Virus record (IMG/VR): IMGVR_UViG_3300042691_033065 | Coordinates: 57,001 to 121,000 of that record | DNA: 64,000 nucleotides | From: a virus | Reading direction: 5' to 3' (one strand) | Shown: in pieces, positions 35,409-46,572 of the stretch | How positions within the stretch are numbered: position 1 is the first letter of the stretch | How the letters are laid out: each line of letters begins with the position of its first letter | Translations under genes and position numbers: made by a program | Notes under the pieces: generated by a model | The model's database searches: none | What the model was told of the DNA's origin: nothing | Seen by the model: only the letters and a program-made list of their open reading frames with translations

Positions 35409-38400
35409 TTAAGTACAGAATATATAGAACGTATTAGTAAATGGCTCAAGACTCAATATAATTTCAGAATTATTTGGCTCATATAGTATACTTCCGTTAG
35501 ACTTACCACTATAAGTCCCAAGTACTGATAATCCTTCATCAGTTAGTGTTGTTATGTCAATCTTAATTAATCCAAACACATTGTCATCAACATTTAGAAT
35601 ATAAAGTTTGTTATTATTTATATCGATTGTCATACTTGTATTAGTTCCACTGTATGGAGTTAAATCTACATAAGATGTTGCCGAACCTACGGCGTCATAT
35701 ATAAATAATCTTTGACTATCAACAAGTAAATACGTATAAGAATTAGTATTGTCATAAAGTAATCGTTTACCATATCCACTATAACCTCCTGATGGAATAG
35801 TATCTGTACCAACTATATCTTTGGCCGTTGGGTCAATATACACAATCGTGTCTCCAGTAGAAACAATCCAAAACGTGTCATTAAGTCTGGACCAAGCGAT
35901 ATCACCATTAGTGGTTGCACTAACATTAACAGTATAGTTAACTAATTGAGTTGAAATGTTTATTTGTTTATATTCATCATTAACCCCTATCATTCCTATA
36001 AAAGAATTGGTTCTGTCTACATCTATCTCAGTTGGTTCTATAGTGGTGGATATTATACCTGAAGTAAGGTTAGTTATATCATAGTAATCAACATACTTTA
36101 AATCCCCATCATGTCCAACATAAACATACTTATAAGTACTTTGCGCAAATGTCATACTAGCATAAGTTACACTTCCACCACTTAATGAATTTGGATAAGT
36201 ATCAATAGTTAAGTACGAACTATCTAATACAACCGTGCCACCAGTGGTAACCACGTAAATGTAATTAGTATAATCATTGTAACCTATCCTATAGATAGGA
36301 GAACCAAATCCTTTAGTTCCAACTTGATATGGACAAATGAGTGGTGATGGTGACGCGGTTGGTGATGGCGTCAAACTTATTGTAGGGGTAATTGACGGTG
36401 TTAAACTTATTGTAGGGGTAATTGACGGTGTTAAACTTATAGTTGGTGTTATACTCTTTGTTGGTGTATTAGATGGCGTATTTGTAGGAGTTGGTGATGG
36501 ACAATTAGCATAACTAATACAATAGTTTTTACACACGTCTAATTCATAACCTGAAGGACAAGTATACCCGCTTGATAAATAAACTCCCGCCATACTCTGA
36601 ACTATAGTAGCCGCTGTTAATGCACTTGTACTGTAAATTATATTAAGGTCACTTACTGAAGTTGCTGCGGTTAATTGGGATAGAGTGTTATCATAAATCT
36701 CACATCCAAATGAACCTATTGAGTTGTCATTTAAACCATAGACCTCAACTGTATGCGCTCCTGAATTAACAGTTATAGGATAAACGTGCCACCACAAGAA
36801 TGGTATATTTGTATTATTATACGGACCAATACTAGAATTTACAATCTGTACTCCGTCGAGTCGGATTCTAAAGTCATTATCCGCCCCAATACCTATGTAA
36901 TATCTCTTGTTATCTGTTGCACTTGTAAAACAGAATGTATCTCCAATCCATATATCAACAGGTTGCCCTGAGTTTGTCCAAACTCCAGTTCTATTTAATG
37001 GACCGTTATTAACATTTGATGTATCCCATACCGGTACAGTTGTCGATGTCGCATCGTATACTGGACTAGTACCACTTAAAGTGAATGTTATAGGATAGAA
37101 CAATGTTCCTTGCTGACTATATACCAAATCACTCTTTCTTGATAATACTATTGCTGTGTTTGTATTAATAATTGAAGTGGTTGCCGAACAAGCCAATTGA
37201 GTTGGAGTTTGAGTTCTTGTTGGGGTTACGCTTCTTGTTGGTGTTGAAGTTATGTCAAATTGAGGGGTTTGAGTTATAGTTACTGTTGGGGTTGGGGTTG
37301 GGAACATCGTATTAACATTTAATTGGGTCGTTCCGCTATAAAAATATGGGTCGTAAGTAAATCCACTAAAGGTACTTGTTCTATCTAAAACACTTGGGGG
37401 TATTTCAAATATTATTGATGTTGTTCCACTAACTTCACCAACGTTTATTGACACTCCAGTTTCAATTGGGAATGGTCCATAAATTGTTGTACCCAAGGTA
37501 TTTGTAAAGAACAAATCAAAATAATAAGTTAGTGGTAAATTCGATACCAAATTGTAAATAATTTCGAATGAATCAACATAATAAACAAGACTTGTGCTCA
37601 AGATTAATTCAATATTTTGAGGGAATATGGGGGTATTAGTTGGGGTTATACTAGGTGTGATAGATGGTGTTGGGGTTATTGTTGATGTTACGGTAGATGT
37701 TGGGGTTGGGAAAACATTGGTCTCCACAATTGTAGTTATACCACTCAAATAAGGAGGGTATATCGAGATATTAGTAAAATAACTTGTTTTATCTAAATCA
37801 TAAATACTATCTTCAAGTGTGACTAAAGTAGAACCTGAAGTTTGTCCTGAATATATTGTAACCCCAGTATCAATAGTTATTGGCTCTCCCGCCCACCAAG
37901 AATCAAGCTGGGTACCGATTACATTTGTAAAATTAACTCTAATCGCTTCTATAACAGGATTATTAGAAACCATGTTATAAGTTATTTGTATAGAACCCTC
38001 CTCAAAAGTGGTTGTTAAATTAATAATAATTGGGTCAATATTTGGCACAAATTCGGCATTGTTATCTTCCACTAATGAAGAACCTCCGAAAGATATAAAA
38101 TCAACCGTACAGGGTCCCGAACAAATACAACTAAGTGGGTCTTCACATGATGTTTCTCCACATCCGATTGGGGGACAAATGAATGTCTTTTCGGCGGTTG
38201 TTAAGTCATATCTTATTCTCATATTTGCCCCCGACTGAGAAGAATAAATATTCCCATTATATTGCCATAGTGCGGTTGGGGTACAACAAGCAGGTGCTCT
38301 AAAATTAAGTTCCCCCGTATCGTAAATGTACTGCTCAACATTGAACCCTAATGGACCATTGTTTGTCCATATAAATTTACCTGTACTTGTAAACATTAAG

Positions 38401-41400
38401 TCACTATAATCATCCGACTGATTGAACGGTACTTGAAATTTCAAAGTCTCAATAGGGCTCGATAATGACGGGTCAATATTTATTTCAATAACCCATTGTT
38501 CAGCGCCTATTTTTCTCGTACTAATTAATGTAGTGTCATTTATATAAGTTAAACCTTTACCATATGATGAGCCAGTCAAGGTAATTGTTCTTATAAATAA
38601 TGTATTATAATCTGAATTTATTATTGAATATTCATTTATTTGTGATGAATTAGGTGACTTCGTCCAAACGTATCCTGTATTAGTATTCAAATCATATGAG
38701 TGAGCCAAACCGGTTGATAACATTCCTTGAATTGATTCACCTGACTGGGATATTAGTGGTTGTAATGTGTTGGATACAAAATTATATTTGAAAACTAAAT
38801 TATAATTAACACCATTAGGGACTGGTTTATATTCTGCGGATATTAGAATTGAAGTCTCGATTATTGGTGATGGTGTTGAACTTATAGTTGGGGTTGGGGT
38901 AATATTAGTTGAGGTCATTGTAGGAGTGGAACTATTAGTTGGTGTAATTGTTGGGGTTTCGGTATTAGTTGGTGTAATTGTTGGGGTTTCGGTATTAGTT
39001 GGGGTTACTGTCGGAGTCTCATTTATAAATCCTGTAGATGAAGTAACTGTCGGAGTCTGTGTATTTGTAACTGTGGGGGTAGGTGTTGGGCTACCGCAAC
39101 TCTCACTAACACATGGGCCATTCGACACTACATTGATTCTAATATCCTCAACGTAATCCGTGACACAAGTTGTAAATGTACTTCCTTGAGTACCATCAGG
39201 TGTTAATAATTTTGATTTTGTTTTTTTATCACAAGTATTGAAAGTAATAATTACATCGTAATTAACAGTATTTCTAAAGCTCGTACAAAAACAATTAGGG
39301 GTTGGTGTTGGGGTTAAATTTGTTGCCGTTGGTGTTTGAGTCAAATTGGTTGATGTTGGTGTTGGTGTTAATTGTGTAGATGTCTGTGTTCTTGTTGGGG
39401 TGGGAGTTTTAGTTAATGTTGGGGTAGGAGTTAACGTTGGAGTGTCAGGATACTGGTAAAATTCAAACTGGTTGCAATTAGCGAAAGATTCACTATCATT
39501 TATATACCCAAATTCTATTGTGAATTGTGAAACCTCAGTCAATGTGTGTGGTTGGTATGGGTCAACGGTATATACTATATGAGGTCCATTAGGTGATGAC
39601 TGTTGTGAAACTATATAAAATTCACCATCATAAATGAATATAGAGGTACCATTCGTATACGATAATGGTAATGTAAAGGAATAAAGAAGAGTCGTGTTAG
39701 CAAAGGTCCCGTCACAATACCATTGTTGTATTGCACAATCGGATGAATTTTGTTCTACAACCAATGCAAAAATTAAATTATTTGAACCCCTAATTATTGT
39801 TTTTGAAGATAACCCATTGGGGAAATCGGATAAATAAGTAATTGTACCGGTTAATTCATAAGTTAATAAAGAATAAGTTTCTAAATTTTCTTGATTATAA
39901 CCTTGTGAAGTAAAAAATACTCCTTGTCCATTATCCATAGAAGTTATACTCTGATAAGGATTTTGTTCTATTGGATTAAAAATTGGTTCGGGTATATCAT
40001 ACGTTGTTAATGACCCATCTATAATTTGATTTGTAATATAATCAAACTGAAAAGTTATTAATAAATTAGTTTGAGAAAAATATATAAACAATAAATTACT
40101 TACATTAGATATTGCAATATTTGTCGGAACACCTAGAACTGGTAATACCATTTCATAGATTATGTCCCCCGACTCAACCCCATACCCATATAAAGTACCT
40201 GTTATTAAACTGAAAGAATAAACCTTACAGTCCGCCGAATAAGGATAATCGGTTGGTGTTATTGTTGGTGTGGGTGTTTTGGTTGGGGTTAATGACTTGG
40301 TCGGTGTGTTACTTGGGGTTTTAGTGTTGGTAGGCGTTTTAGTTGGGGTCTTAGATGGGCATGGATTACATGTAAATCCTTGGCTGCAATCACTGCATTC
40401 CGCGCCCAAAGTAATAATTAAATTAGGATTGTTGTTGAATGCGGTTACCGAACCAGGAACATAACAATCACTAAACGTTGTGTTACCATAAACAACACCC
40501 ACCGTTAGTGTGTTTGTTTTACATCTACGATAAAAATAAAATATCGGAATAGAATTATATGGACTAGTGTTAGTTATAGTATAACAAGCACAATCGGATT
40601 TATAATCAGTTGATGTTGGAGTAACTGTTGGAGTTTTTGTTTTGGTTACGGTAGGGGTAGGTGTTTTAGTAGGTGTTTTAGTTATTGTTGGGGTTAAAGT
40701 AGGTGTGGGTGTTAATAAAATTTGGTTAGGGTTAAAATTAAAAGTGTTACAAATAGGGTTTGAAGATGTGTCCCATATGTTTGATAATGAATTATTGTTA
40801 TTAAATACTAAACTATATGTAGGTATACCATTAGAATTTGTTGAGGATGTCCATAATTGATTTAATGAAACTTGATTATTAACAAACCTATAATATTTGT
40901 TACAGTTTATGAATATCCCGTCCCACCAGCCTTCCCAAGGAACATCAGGCCATGTCGCCAAATATTCGAGCTGATTTGTGTTCATGTCAATTTGGAAAAT
41001 TGTATTTGAACTACCGTTCTGTGTATATGTTCCACTATATCTAGTACCAATAAGTCTATTATTAGTGGTCACTAATAAACTTGTAATGTCGTCGGCATTA
41101 GTAGTAATTAATGGTATAGTGTAAATTGTATTAACTAGAGGTACGGTGATGTCAATATTTGGTGTAGATATATCTATTGTAACAACTCTTCTTGGGTTTG
41201 TTCCCCGTCTAGTACTTAATAAAGTATTTGAATTTAGATAAGTTATCGACTCTCCAATCTCAAACTCATTTCCTGATATGAAAATATATCTATCAAAAGA
41301 AGGATTGTAGTTTGCGTCAAGCGTGTATTCTTCTATACGTACAGGGGCATCAAAAGCAATCCACATTCTTCCTGTGTTTGTGGTGTTATCGTAAATGTGA

Positions 41401-44400
41401 GTAAGAGAATATGGTAACCCTGTTAAAGTTAAACTCATCAAAGTTGATGTACCATTCGATGGGTTATAGATGGCCACCCCTGTAGGTCCAGGAGAACCAT
41501 TCGGGAAATCATTTGTTAAAACTAAAACTTTACTGGTTGTACAACATTGAGAACATTGAGTGGTTGAGGTACATTCCCCTAATTGGTCTGCCTTGTATTT
41601 AAAAGTTCCGGTTATTTCTCTGGCACAAATTTCATATAATGATTGAGTTGTATTTGTTATACTTTGATTTTCACCCGCACAATCAATATAATGAATCGCA
41701 CCTAAATAACCTGAATTATCATAAGTTAATTTATAACAATAACATGGTACATTTGGTGTTACGCAACTATAATCAGGAGGACCGCAAACTGATATTTGAG
41801 TAATATCGACTATTGAGCTAGCTGAAATTGAATTAAATCTTATACAATCATTTATTGTTTCAAGGGGGCTCAAATAATCTGTAATTATTTCATTCTCGCA
41901 AGTTCTATATTTGACTATTGCGGTTACATCTGTTCTCGTGTTTGTTAATTCATAGCAGTAACATTTGTTTGATGGTGTTGGTATTGTTGGTATTGAGAAA
42001 TTAAAATATATTAATTCAGGATTAATGTATAAATTAGAGGTCACTGAAAAATCTATAGTAGAATAACCTAAGGTAAGATTATCAAAATCGACATCTCTTG
42101 AAACTGTTACAAATGTTGATGTTTCACCACTATTTAAAGTAAGTCCTGTGGTGATAAAGATTGAGTCTCCGGTATATGTTTGAAGTATGTTTGTAAAATT
42201 AATAGTAACTGCGGATTTAACAGGTTGAGTTGACGTAAAGTTATATATCATATCGACAGAACCTGGTGACGCAATTATATTTACATTGAATCCCACCACT
42301 TCACAAATTTCTATATCAATCACGGTACATCCTGATATCGTGGCTATTTTTACAGACGTATTATCACCGTTTACAATGACCCCGTCATTATACCAAGCTT
42401 TATATGGGCCATTAGAAAGAAACAAAAAAGGAGCGCCAGGGTCATTATTAGGACCGCCCCACCCATTAAACCAAAAAGATGGACAGTTACATGACGTTGG
42501 GACTGTAGAATAAAGTCTACTTCCTATCTCTACAGGATAAGGATAAACACCAAAAGTTTTTTGTTGGGTTGATGGAGTTATTGTGTTAGTACCTAAAGAA
42601 GGGCAATATTGACTTCCTTCTGGAGTTTCAGCGAACCCAACAAATGACTGACATGCCTCTTCAGTTGTACCGGTTGTAAATAAATAATAACCTAACTCTG
42701 CGGCAACACAGGTGTTATTTACTGACCAAGCTTGGGTAAAAGTTTGAACCCCAACTTGGGGAGGTTGACATGGTGACGTTGGTGTAGGTGTACTAGTTTT
42801 AGTAGGAGTTGGTGTAGGTGTAGGACACAATACGGAGTTACAAACATATTTACCATTACAAAATACACAAGGTGTTATAGAATATGTGATTGTTACTTGA
42901 GCATTAAAACTATATACTGAACCTAATTTGAAGCATGATGGAGGATAACTTGTATTAGCGGGTAGCGTATAAGTTTGGGGTATTGAAGAATCACAAGTTG
43001 TTGCTGTAAATGTGATAGGTTTGTTCTCATAGTTAGTTATATAATGACATCTACATAATTCACCCAAAGGTAATCTAGATGGGGTATTCGTTTGTGTTTG
43101 AGTCGGAGTCGGTGTTTGTGTTGGTGGTGGTAACAAATAAGTTGGGTTACAAAATAAAATAGATGATGATGAATCTTGGTTTGTTGTAGTAGCGTTAACT
43201 TGGGTAAATTGGTAGGGGTAATTAGGGTTTATCTGATATAATCCATTGGATGTTGTTGCGAACAAGTTACCTTGGTATTCGAACAAACCTCGTATATTTG
43301 CTCCTCCTATATTATATAGTACTTCTATTTCTAAATTACCGGTTATAAAATCTAATTGTAATAATCTATATGTGTTCGTATTATCTACCGTAGAAACTAA
43401 TAAATTAAAATTGTTAGTTGCTATTATATCCCCCGAAACCGCTTGTTGTCCTGGTAATGAATATAAATCAACAACAGTCATTAATGGTGATGATAATGAA
43501 ACTATTACTATTTTTTCCTGAGGACTGTTTTGGTTAATTCTGATTGAGGTCAATAAAGTTGTATCGTTCAAGGCAAAAAGTCCAGGACTACTACTCTCTC
43601 CAAATCTTATGGATGTTACTCCACTATCAACACTTTGGACATATCTTGTATTGTACGTTACAGAAAATGGACACAGAGATAAATCCCACTCTAACAAATA
43701 CCAGTTGGTTGGGTCACTTGTGAAAAGGAAATTAGATATCCACAATTTGTTAGGGGTATGAGCAATTGCGTTGTAATTATAACTCGTCCCTGGATTAGGA
43801 AATGGGCCTCCATTTATGTATGGTAAAGTTATTGAATATTGATTTGTTCCATTATATAAAGTTATTTGTGCTAAAGGACTCAATAGAATTGGTGTACAAT
43901 TATCAAAACATAAAGAGCTATCTGTACACAAATAAATAAATGACCCAGCCCATCCGCCATCACCACTGATTACAATCGATGTAAAATCATTATTAGAATT
44001 TACATTAAAAATACCCCCACCTTTATAAGGTGGATATGGTTCGGCCCCCGAATAAATTGTGTTACCAATAATCTCACTATAACAACTATAATATGAAGTT
44101 ATTGTTGGGACTCCTTGGTCAGTCATTATATGAAAATTTTCATTTCCTCCCCATCCTGAACCCCATATTACAATTCTAACATCATTAACTTCTGAAGCAA
44201 AATTAAATGTTACAGTAAAGTGGGTTGACGGATTTCCAGGTGTTGGGGTGCCATCACCGTGTCCACAAAATAGAGCTTCGATGTTATAAACGTTTATACA
44301 ATCTTCATAACAAATAAAACTATCTTCTGTATTATCTTGAGGTGAATACACCACCACGTCTCCAGTGTATTCATAAGTAAATGATACATTATGAACAGTA

Positions 44401-46523
44401 CCCGTAATAGCGATATTACATCCCTCGGCATCAGGAGCACAAGGAGTGTCAGGAACAAAACTTTGAGTTTGGCAAACCAATAATGATGAACACCCGACCA
44501 CAACTCGTAAATTTGAATTATATGGTTGAACTTGATTTAACTCATAAGTTTCGGTATCCACACTCCATAACTCATTAAAATTTTCAGAATATGTAAAACA
44601 ATAAAATGTCCCACAACTTTCAAATATTCCTTGGTATGAATTTTGAACATAATTATTTACATCTGGCCAATAAAAAAATGTTTCATAATCGTTAGTCGTT
44701 ATATCAATTTGAAGTATTGTATTGACCGCCCCATTCGCCAAAATTCCGTAATTAGTCGCAACTATTTTAGAGTCAGAAGTAATTAATATATCAACAATTT
44801 TGTTAACTCTACCTTCAGAATCAAGAGTATTTGGTAATTGTGTGGGTTCGAATGGTGAGTAAATACCGGTAGGTATCAAGTTCGCATCAGGAATATCACC
44901 TGTATTATTTATATTTAGAAGTACAAATTCTTCGTTTACCCCAAAAAGACATAATGTTAAAATTAAATTATTTTCATTGTAAAGACTCAACCCGTGACCA
45001 ATTTCTCGTAATCCATTGAGCCACGGTATATTAATTCTACGGTTATATTGGACGTTATATGATGAATCAATGTCATACTCTTCAATATATTGGTCCGGTA
45101 AATTATCAGAATTTAACCCTTTAAAACTTATCCAAATTTTACCATTATTAGTGATAGGACTAAATTTATGGGCAACATCCAAAGCTTGATATGGGGGTGA
45201 TGAAACAGGGTCTATTGTTAAAATGAGAGTTTGATTACCGGTTAGAGTGTTATAACGATATAATTTTGTAACATTTTCGTCTATTTCACCGGATATTCCA
45301 GTTGTAAGTACTAAATTATGAGACGCCGAACAACAAAAAGAACAATCAGCTTCGGTGGTACAAGTCGCATCTAATTCAGTATGAGTATAATATTTTTCAC
45401 CAAGTCTTTCAGAAACACACAACTCAACAACAGAATCAGTTGAATTATCAGATATTGTATTATTTTGACAATCGACATACCTTATCTGACCTATTTGAGC
45501 ACCATTACCTATATAGTTGTACCTGTAGCATTTACAAGGAGTACCAGCCGTAAAACATAAATAATTAGGACCGAAACATTCCTGACTCACACCGGCAATA
45601 ACTCCACTTGATACATTATATTGGTTGGTTTGAATACAGTCTTGGTAACTACCATTTGGTGAAATTGATGTTTCGACTGGTGTACCATTACAATGGGTAT
45701 ATCTTAATTTTGCAGGTTTACCTTGAGTATTAATAAATCTATAACAATAACAATCTCCTGTAAGAACTGATGGAGGAAATGATTGTTTAATATCTATAGA
45801 ATCTGGGGTTAAACTTGTAGAAGGTGTAATTAAAACATTATCAAAATAATTTGCCAGTGTTAAATTACTAAAATCACCATCAGTTACAACTTCAACCGAG
45901 GATGTGGTCTGACCTCTATTTATTGTAATTCCTGTAGATATTGTAATTGATTCACCTGTATAAGTTACTAAAATATTTTCAAATAATACCGTAGTAGTCG
46001 CATCGACAGGTTTACTCGCGGTTAGAGTATAATCGGCAATAACGGAGCCGGGTGAATAGTTAGCATTAAGTTCAAATTCATATGGAGTATTTGGACCTGG
46101 AGGTCCTATTACACAGCATTGGAATTGTCCTACAAAACATTCATTATAGTCTAAATCATCTTCTAAATTTGAATCTTTAATTGTGATGTTTAGTTTTTCT
46201 CGTATCGGAAGAACTAAAGTACCTATTTCATTCTTTAAAAGGAATTGACCTTCATATTTACCAACTTTGTTTGTTTCTCTTTTGGTAAATTTATAATAAA
46301 TGTAATATTCGGGAGGAGAGTTTGGCTCAATAAATTCCTTCTCAACATAGCCTGCAAATTTGGTGTTAATTTTCATAACACCAGTTTCAGAATTTTGCAT
46401 CGAAAAATAGATAGTCGAGGTCTCTATAAAATTCATAAAATCCTCATACGTACCCCTACCATCTTTAACTATCTGCATTTTCAGCAGTGGTAAAGTGGCA
46501 TTTTTCCTGATTACAAACTCCAT
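35409..46523 (-). CDS. Giant modular Thr/Pro fibre protein (3704 residues)
   Basis: The true start is the ATG at 46523; the TTG at 46526 is just an extension. It opens with MEFVIRKNATLPLLKMQIV, the BppU-N-like baseplate anchor. Then come repeats of at least four domain types. (1) Calx-beta-like units (SPGSVIADYTLTASKPVD). (2) Short Cys-rich units with CYCYRF or CRCHYITN. (3) Five or more propeller-like units with residues such as TKLYRYNTLTGNQ and WISFKG. (4) One PA14/lectin-like unit, with GIGADNDFRIRLDGVQIV and HTVEVYGLNDNSIGSFG. Thr/Pro linkers separate them. The C-terminal unit is a repeat-rich propeller. Such modular fibres carry receptor-binding or carbohydrate-binding domains. It is one of the longest genes in the window. 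Confidence 0.75.
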   Translation of the reverse strand: MEFVIRKNATLPLLKMQIVKDGRGTYEDFMNFIETSTIYFSMQNSETGVMKINTKFAGYVEKEFIEPNSPPEYYIYYKFTKRETNKVGKYEGQFLLKNEIGTLVLPIREKLNITIKDSNLEDDLDYNECFVGQFQCCVIGPPGPNTPYEFELNANYSPGSVIADYTLTASKPVDATTTVLFENILVTYTGESITISTGITINRGQTTSSVEVVTDGDFSNLTLANYFDNVLITPSTSLTPDSIDIKQSFPPSVLTGDCYCYRFINTQGKPAKLRYTHCNGTPVETSISPNGSYQDCIQTNQYNVSSGVIAGVSQECFGPNYLCFTAGTPCKCYRYNYIGNGAQIGQIRYVDCQNNTISDNSTDSVVELCVSERLGEKYYTHTELDATCTTEADCSFCCSASHNLVLTTGISGEIDENVTKLYRYNTLTGNQTLILTIDPVSSPPYQALDVAHKFSPITNNGKIWISFKGLNSDNLPDQYIEEYDIDSSYNVQYNRRINIPWLNGLREIGHGLSLYNENNLILTLCLFGVNEEFVLLNINNTGDIPDANLIPTGIYSPFEPTQLPNTLDSEGRVNKIVDILITSDSKIVATNYGILANGAVNTILQIDITTNDYETFFYWPDVNNYVQNSYQGIFESCGTFYCFTYSENFNELWSVDTETYELNQVQPYNSNLRVVVGCSSLLVCQTQSFVPDTPCAPDAEGCNIAITGTVHNVSFTYEYTGDVVVYSPQDNTEDSFICYEDCINVYNIEALFCGHGDGTPTPGNPSTHFTVTFNFASEVNDVRIVIWGSGWGGNENFHIMTDQGVPTITSYYSCYSEIIGNTIYSGAEPYPPYKGGGIFNVNSNNDFTSIVISGDGGWAGSFIYLCTDSSLCFDNCTPILLSPLAQITLYNGTNQYSITLPYINGGPFPNPGTSYNYNAIAHTPNKLWISNFLFTSDPTNWYLLEWDLSLCPFSVTYNTRYVQSVDSGVTSIRFGESSSPGLFALNDTTLLTSIRINQNSPQEKIVIVSLSSPLMTVVDLYSLPGQQAVSGDIIATNNFNLLVSTVDNTNTYRLLQLDFITGNLEIEVLYNIGGANIRGLFEYQGNLFATTSNGLYQINPNYPYQFTQVNATTTNQDSSSSILFCNPTYLLPPPTQTPTPTQTQTNTPSRLPLGELCRCHYITNYENKPITFTATTCDSSIPQTYTLPANTSYPPSCFKLGSVYSFNAQVTITYSITPCVFCNGKYVCNSVLCPTPTPTPTKTSTPTPTSPCQPPQVGVQTFTQAWSVNNTCVAAELGYYLFTTGTTEEACQSFVGFAETPEGSQYCPSLGTNTITPSTQQKTFGVYPYPVEIGSRLYSTVPTSCNCPSFWFNGWGGPNNDPGAPFLFLSNGPYKAWYNDGVIVNGDNTSVKIATISGCTVIDIEICEVVGFNVNIIASPGSVDMIYNFTSTQPVKSAVTINFTNILQTYTGDSIFITTGLTLNSGETSTFVTVSRDVDFDNLTLGYSTIDFSVTSNLYINPELIYFNFSIPTIPTPSNKCYCYELTNTRTDVTAIVKYRTCENEIITDYLSPLETINDCIRFNSISASSIVDITQISVCGPPDYSCVTPNVPCYCYKLTYDNSGYLGAIHYIDCAGENQSITNTTQSLYEICAREITGTFKYKADQLGECTSTTQCSQCCTTSKVLVLTNDFPNGSPGPTGVAIYNPSNGTSTLMSLTLTGLPYSLTHIYDNTTNTGRMWIAFDAPVRIEEYTLDANYNPSFDRYIFISGNEFEIGESITYLNSNTLLSTRRGTNPRRVVTIDISTPNIDITVPLVNTIYTIPLITTNADDITSLLVTTNNRLIGTRYSGTYTQNGSSNTIFQIDMNTNQLEYLATWPDVPWEGWWDGIFINCNKYYRFVNNQVSLNQLWTSSTNSNGIPTYSLVFNNNNSLSNIWDTSSNPICNTFNFNPNQILLTPTPTLTPTITKTPTKTPTPTVTKTKTPTVTPTSTDYKSDCACYTITNTSPYNSIPIFYFYRRCKTNTLTVGVVYGNTTFSDCYVPGSVTAFNNNPNLIITLGAECSDCSQGFTCNPCPSKTPTKTPTNTKTPSNTPTKSLTPTKTPTPTITPTDYPYSADCKVYSFSLITGTLYGYGVESGDIIYEMVLPVLGVPTNIAISNVSNLLFIYFSQTNLLITFQFDYITNQIIDGSLTTYDIPEPIFNPIEQNPYQSITSMDNGQGVFFTSQGYNQENLETYSLLTYELTGTITYLSDFPNGLSSKTIIRGSNNLIFALVVEQNSSDCAIQQWYCDGTFANTTLLYSFTLPLSYTNGTSIFIYDGEFYIVSQQSSPNGPHIVYTVDPYQPHTLTEVSQFTIEFGYINDSESFANCNQFEFYQYPDTPTLTPTPTLTKTPTPTRTQTSTQLTPTPTSTNLTQTPTATNLTPTPTPNCFCTSFRNTVNYDVIITFNTCDKKTKSKLLTPDGTQGSTFTTCVTDYVEDIRINVVSNGPCVSESCGSPTPTPTVTNTQTPTVTSSTGFINETPTVTPTNTETPTITPTNTETPTITPTNSSTPTMTSTNITPTPTISSTPSPIIETSILISAEYKPVPNGVNYNLVFKYNFVSNTLQPLISQSGESIQGMLSTGLAHSYDLNTNTGYVWTKSPNSSQINEYSIINSDYNTLFIRTITLTGSSYGKGLTYINDTTLISTRKIGAEQWVIEINIDPSLSSPIETLKFQVPFNQSDDYSDLMFTSTGKFIWTNNGPLGFNVEQYIYDTGELNFRAPACCTPTALWQYNGNIYSSQSGANMRIRYDLTTAEKTFICPPIGCGETSCEDPLSCICSGPCTVDFISFGGSSLVEDNNAEFVPNIDPIIINLTTTFEEGSIQITYNMVSNNPVIEAIRVNFTNVIGTQLDSWWAGEPITIDTGVTIYSGQTSGSTLVTLEDSIYDLDKTSYFTNISIYPPYLSGITTIVETNVFPTPTSTVTSTITPTPSITPSITPTNTPIFPQNIELILSTSLVYYVDSFEIIYNLVSNLPLTYYFDLFFTNTLGTTIYGPFPIETGVSINVGEVSGTTSIIFEIPPSVLDRTSTFSGFTYDPYFYSGTTQLNVNTMFPTPTPTVTITQTPQFDITSTPTRSVTPTRTQTPTQLACSATTSIINTNTAIVLSRKSDLVYSQQGTLFYPITFTLSGTSPVYDATSTTVPVWDTSNVNNGPLNRTGVWTNSGQPVDIWIGDTFCFTSATDNKRYYIGIGADNDFRIRLDGVQIVNSSIGPYNNTNIPFLWWHVYPITVNSGAHTVEVYGLNDNSIGSFGCEIYDNTLSQLTAATSVSDLNIIYSTSALTAATIVQSMAGVYLSSGYTCPSGYELDVCKNYCISYANCPSPTPTNTPSNTPTKSITPTISLTPSITPTISLTPSITPTISLTPSPTASPSPLICPYQVGTKGFGSPIYRIGYNDYTNYIYVVTTGGTVVLDSSYLTIDTYPNSLSGGSVTYASMTFAQSTYKYVYVGHDGDLKYVDYYDITNLTSGIISTTIEPTEIDVDRTNSFIGMIGVNDEYKQINISTQLVNYTVNVSATTNGDIAWSRLNDTFWIVSTGDTIVYIDPTAKDIVGTDTIPSGGYSGYGKRLLYDNTNSYTYLLVDSQRLFIYDAVGSATSYVDLTPYSGTNTSMTIDINNNKLYILNVDDNVFGLIKIDITTLTDEGLSVLGTYSGKSNGSILYEPNNSEIILSLEPFTNTFYIFCT
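36373..36432 (-). repeat. Exact 30-base tandem duplicate in the giant fibre gene
   Basis: The 30-base unit at 36373-36402 is repeated perfectly at 36403-36432 and codes for a ten-residue Thr/Pro/Ser unit (SITPTISLTP). Confidence 0.9.
38941..39000 (-). repeat. Exact 30-base tandem duplicate in the giant fibre gene
   Basis: The 30-base unit at 38941-38970 is repeated perfectly at 38971-39000 and codes for a ten-residue Thr/Pro unit (NTETPTITPT). Confidence 0.9.
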
Positions 46524-46537
46524 CAAAAACTTATTTG

Positions 46538-46547
46538 ATTATAAATA
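46538..46547 (-). promoter_or_regulatory. Late-promoter candidate TATTTATAAT (giant fibre gene)
   Basis: The motif lies 15 bases before the ATG at 46523. It separates the fibre genes from the sugar cluster in terms of transcription. Confidence 0.5.
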
Positions 46548-46572
46548 CTACGAGTTATTAAAATTCAGAAAA

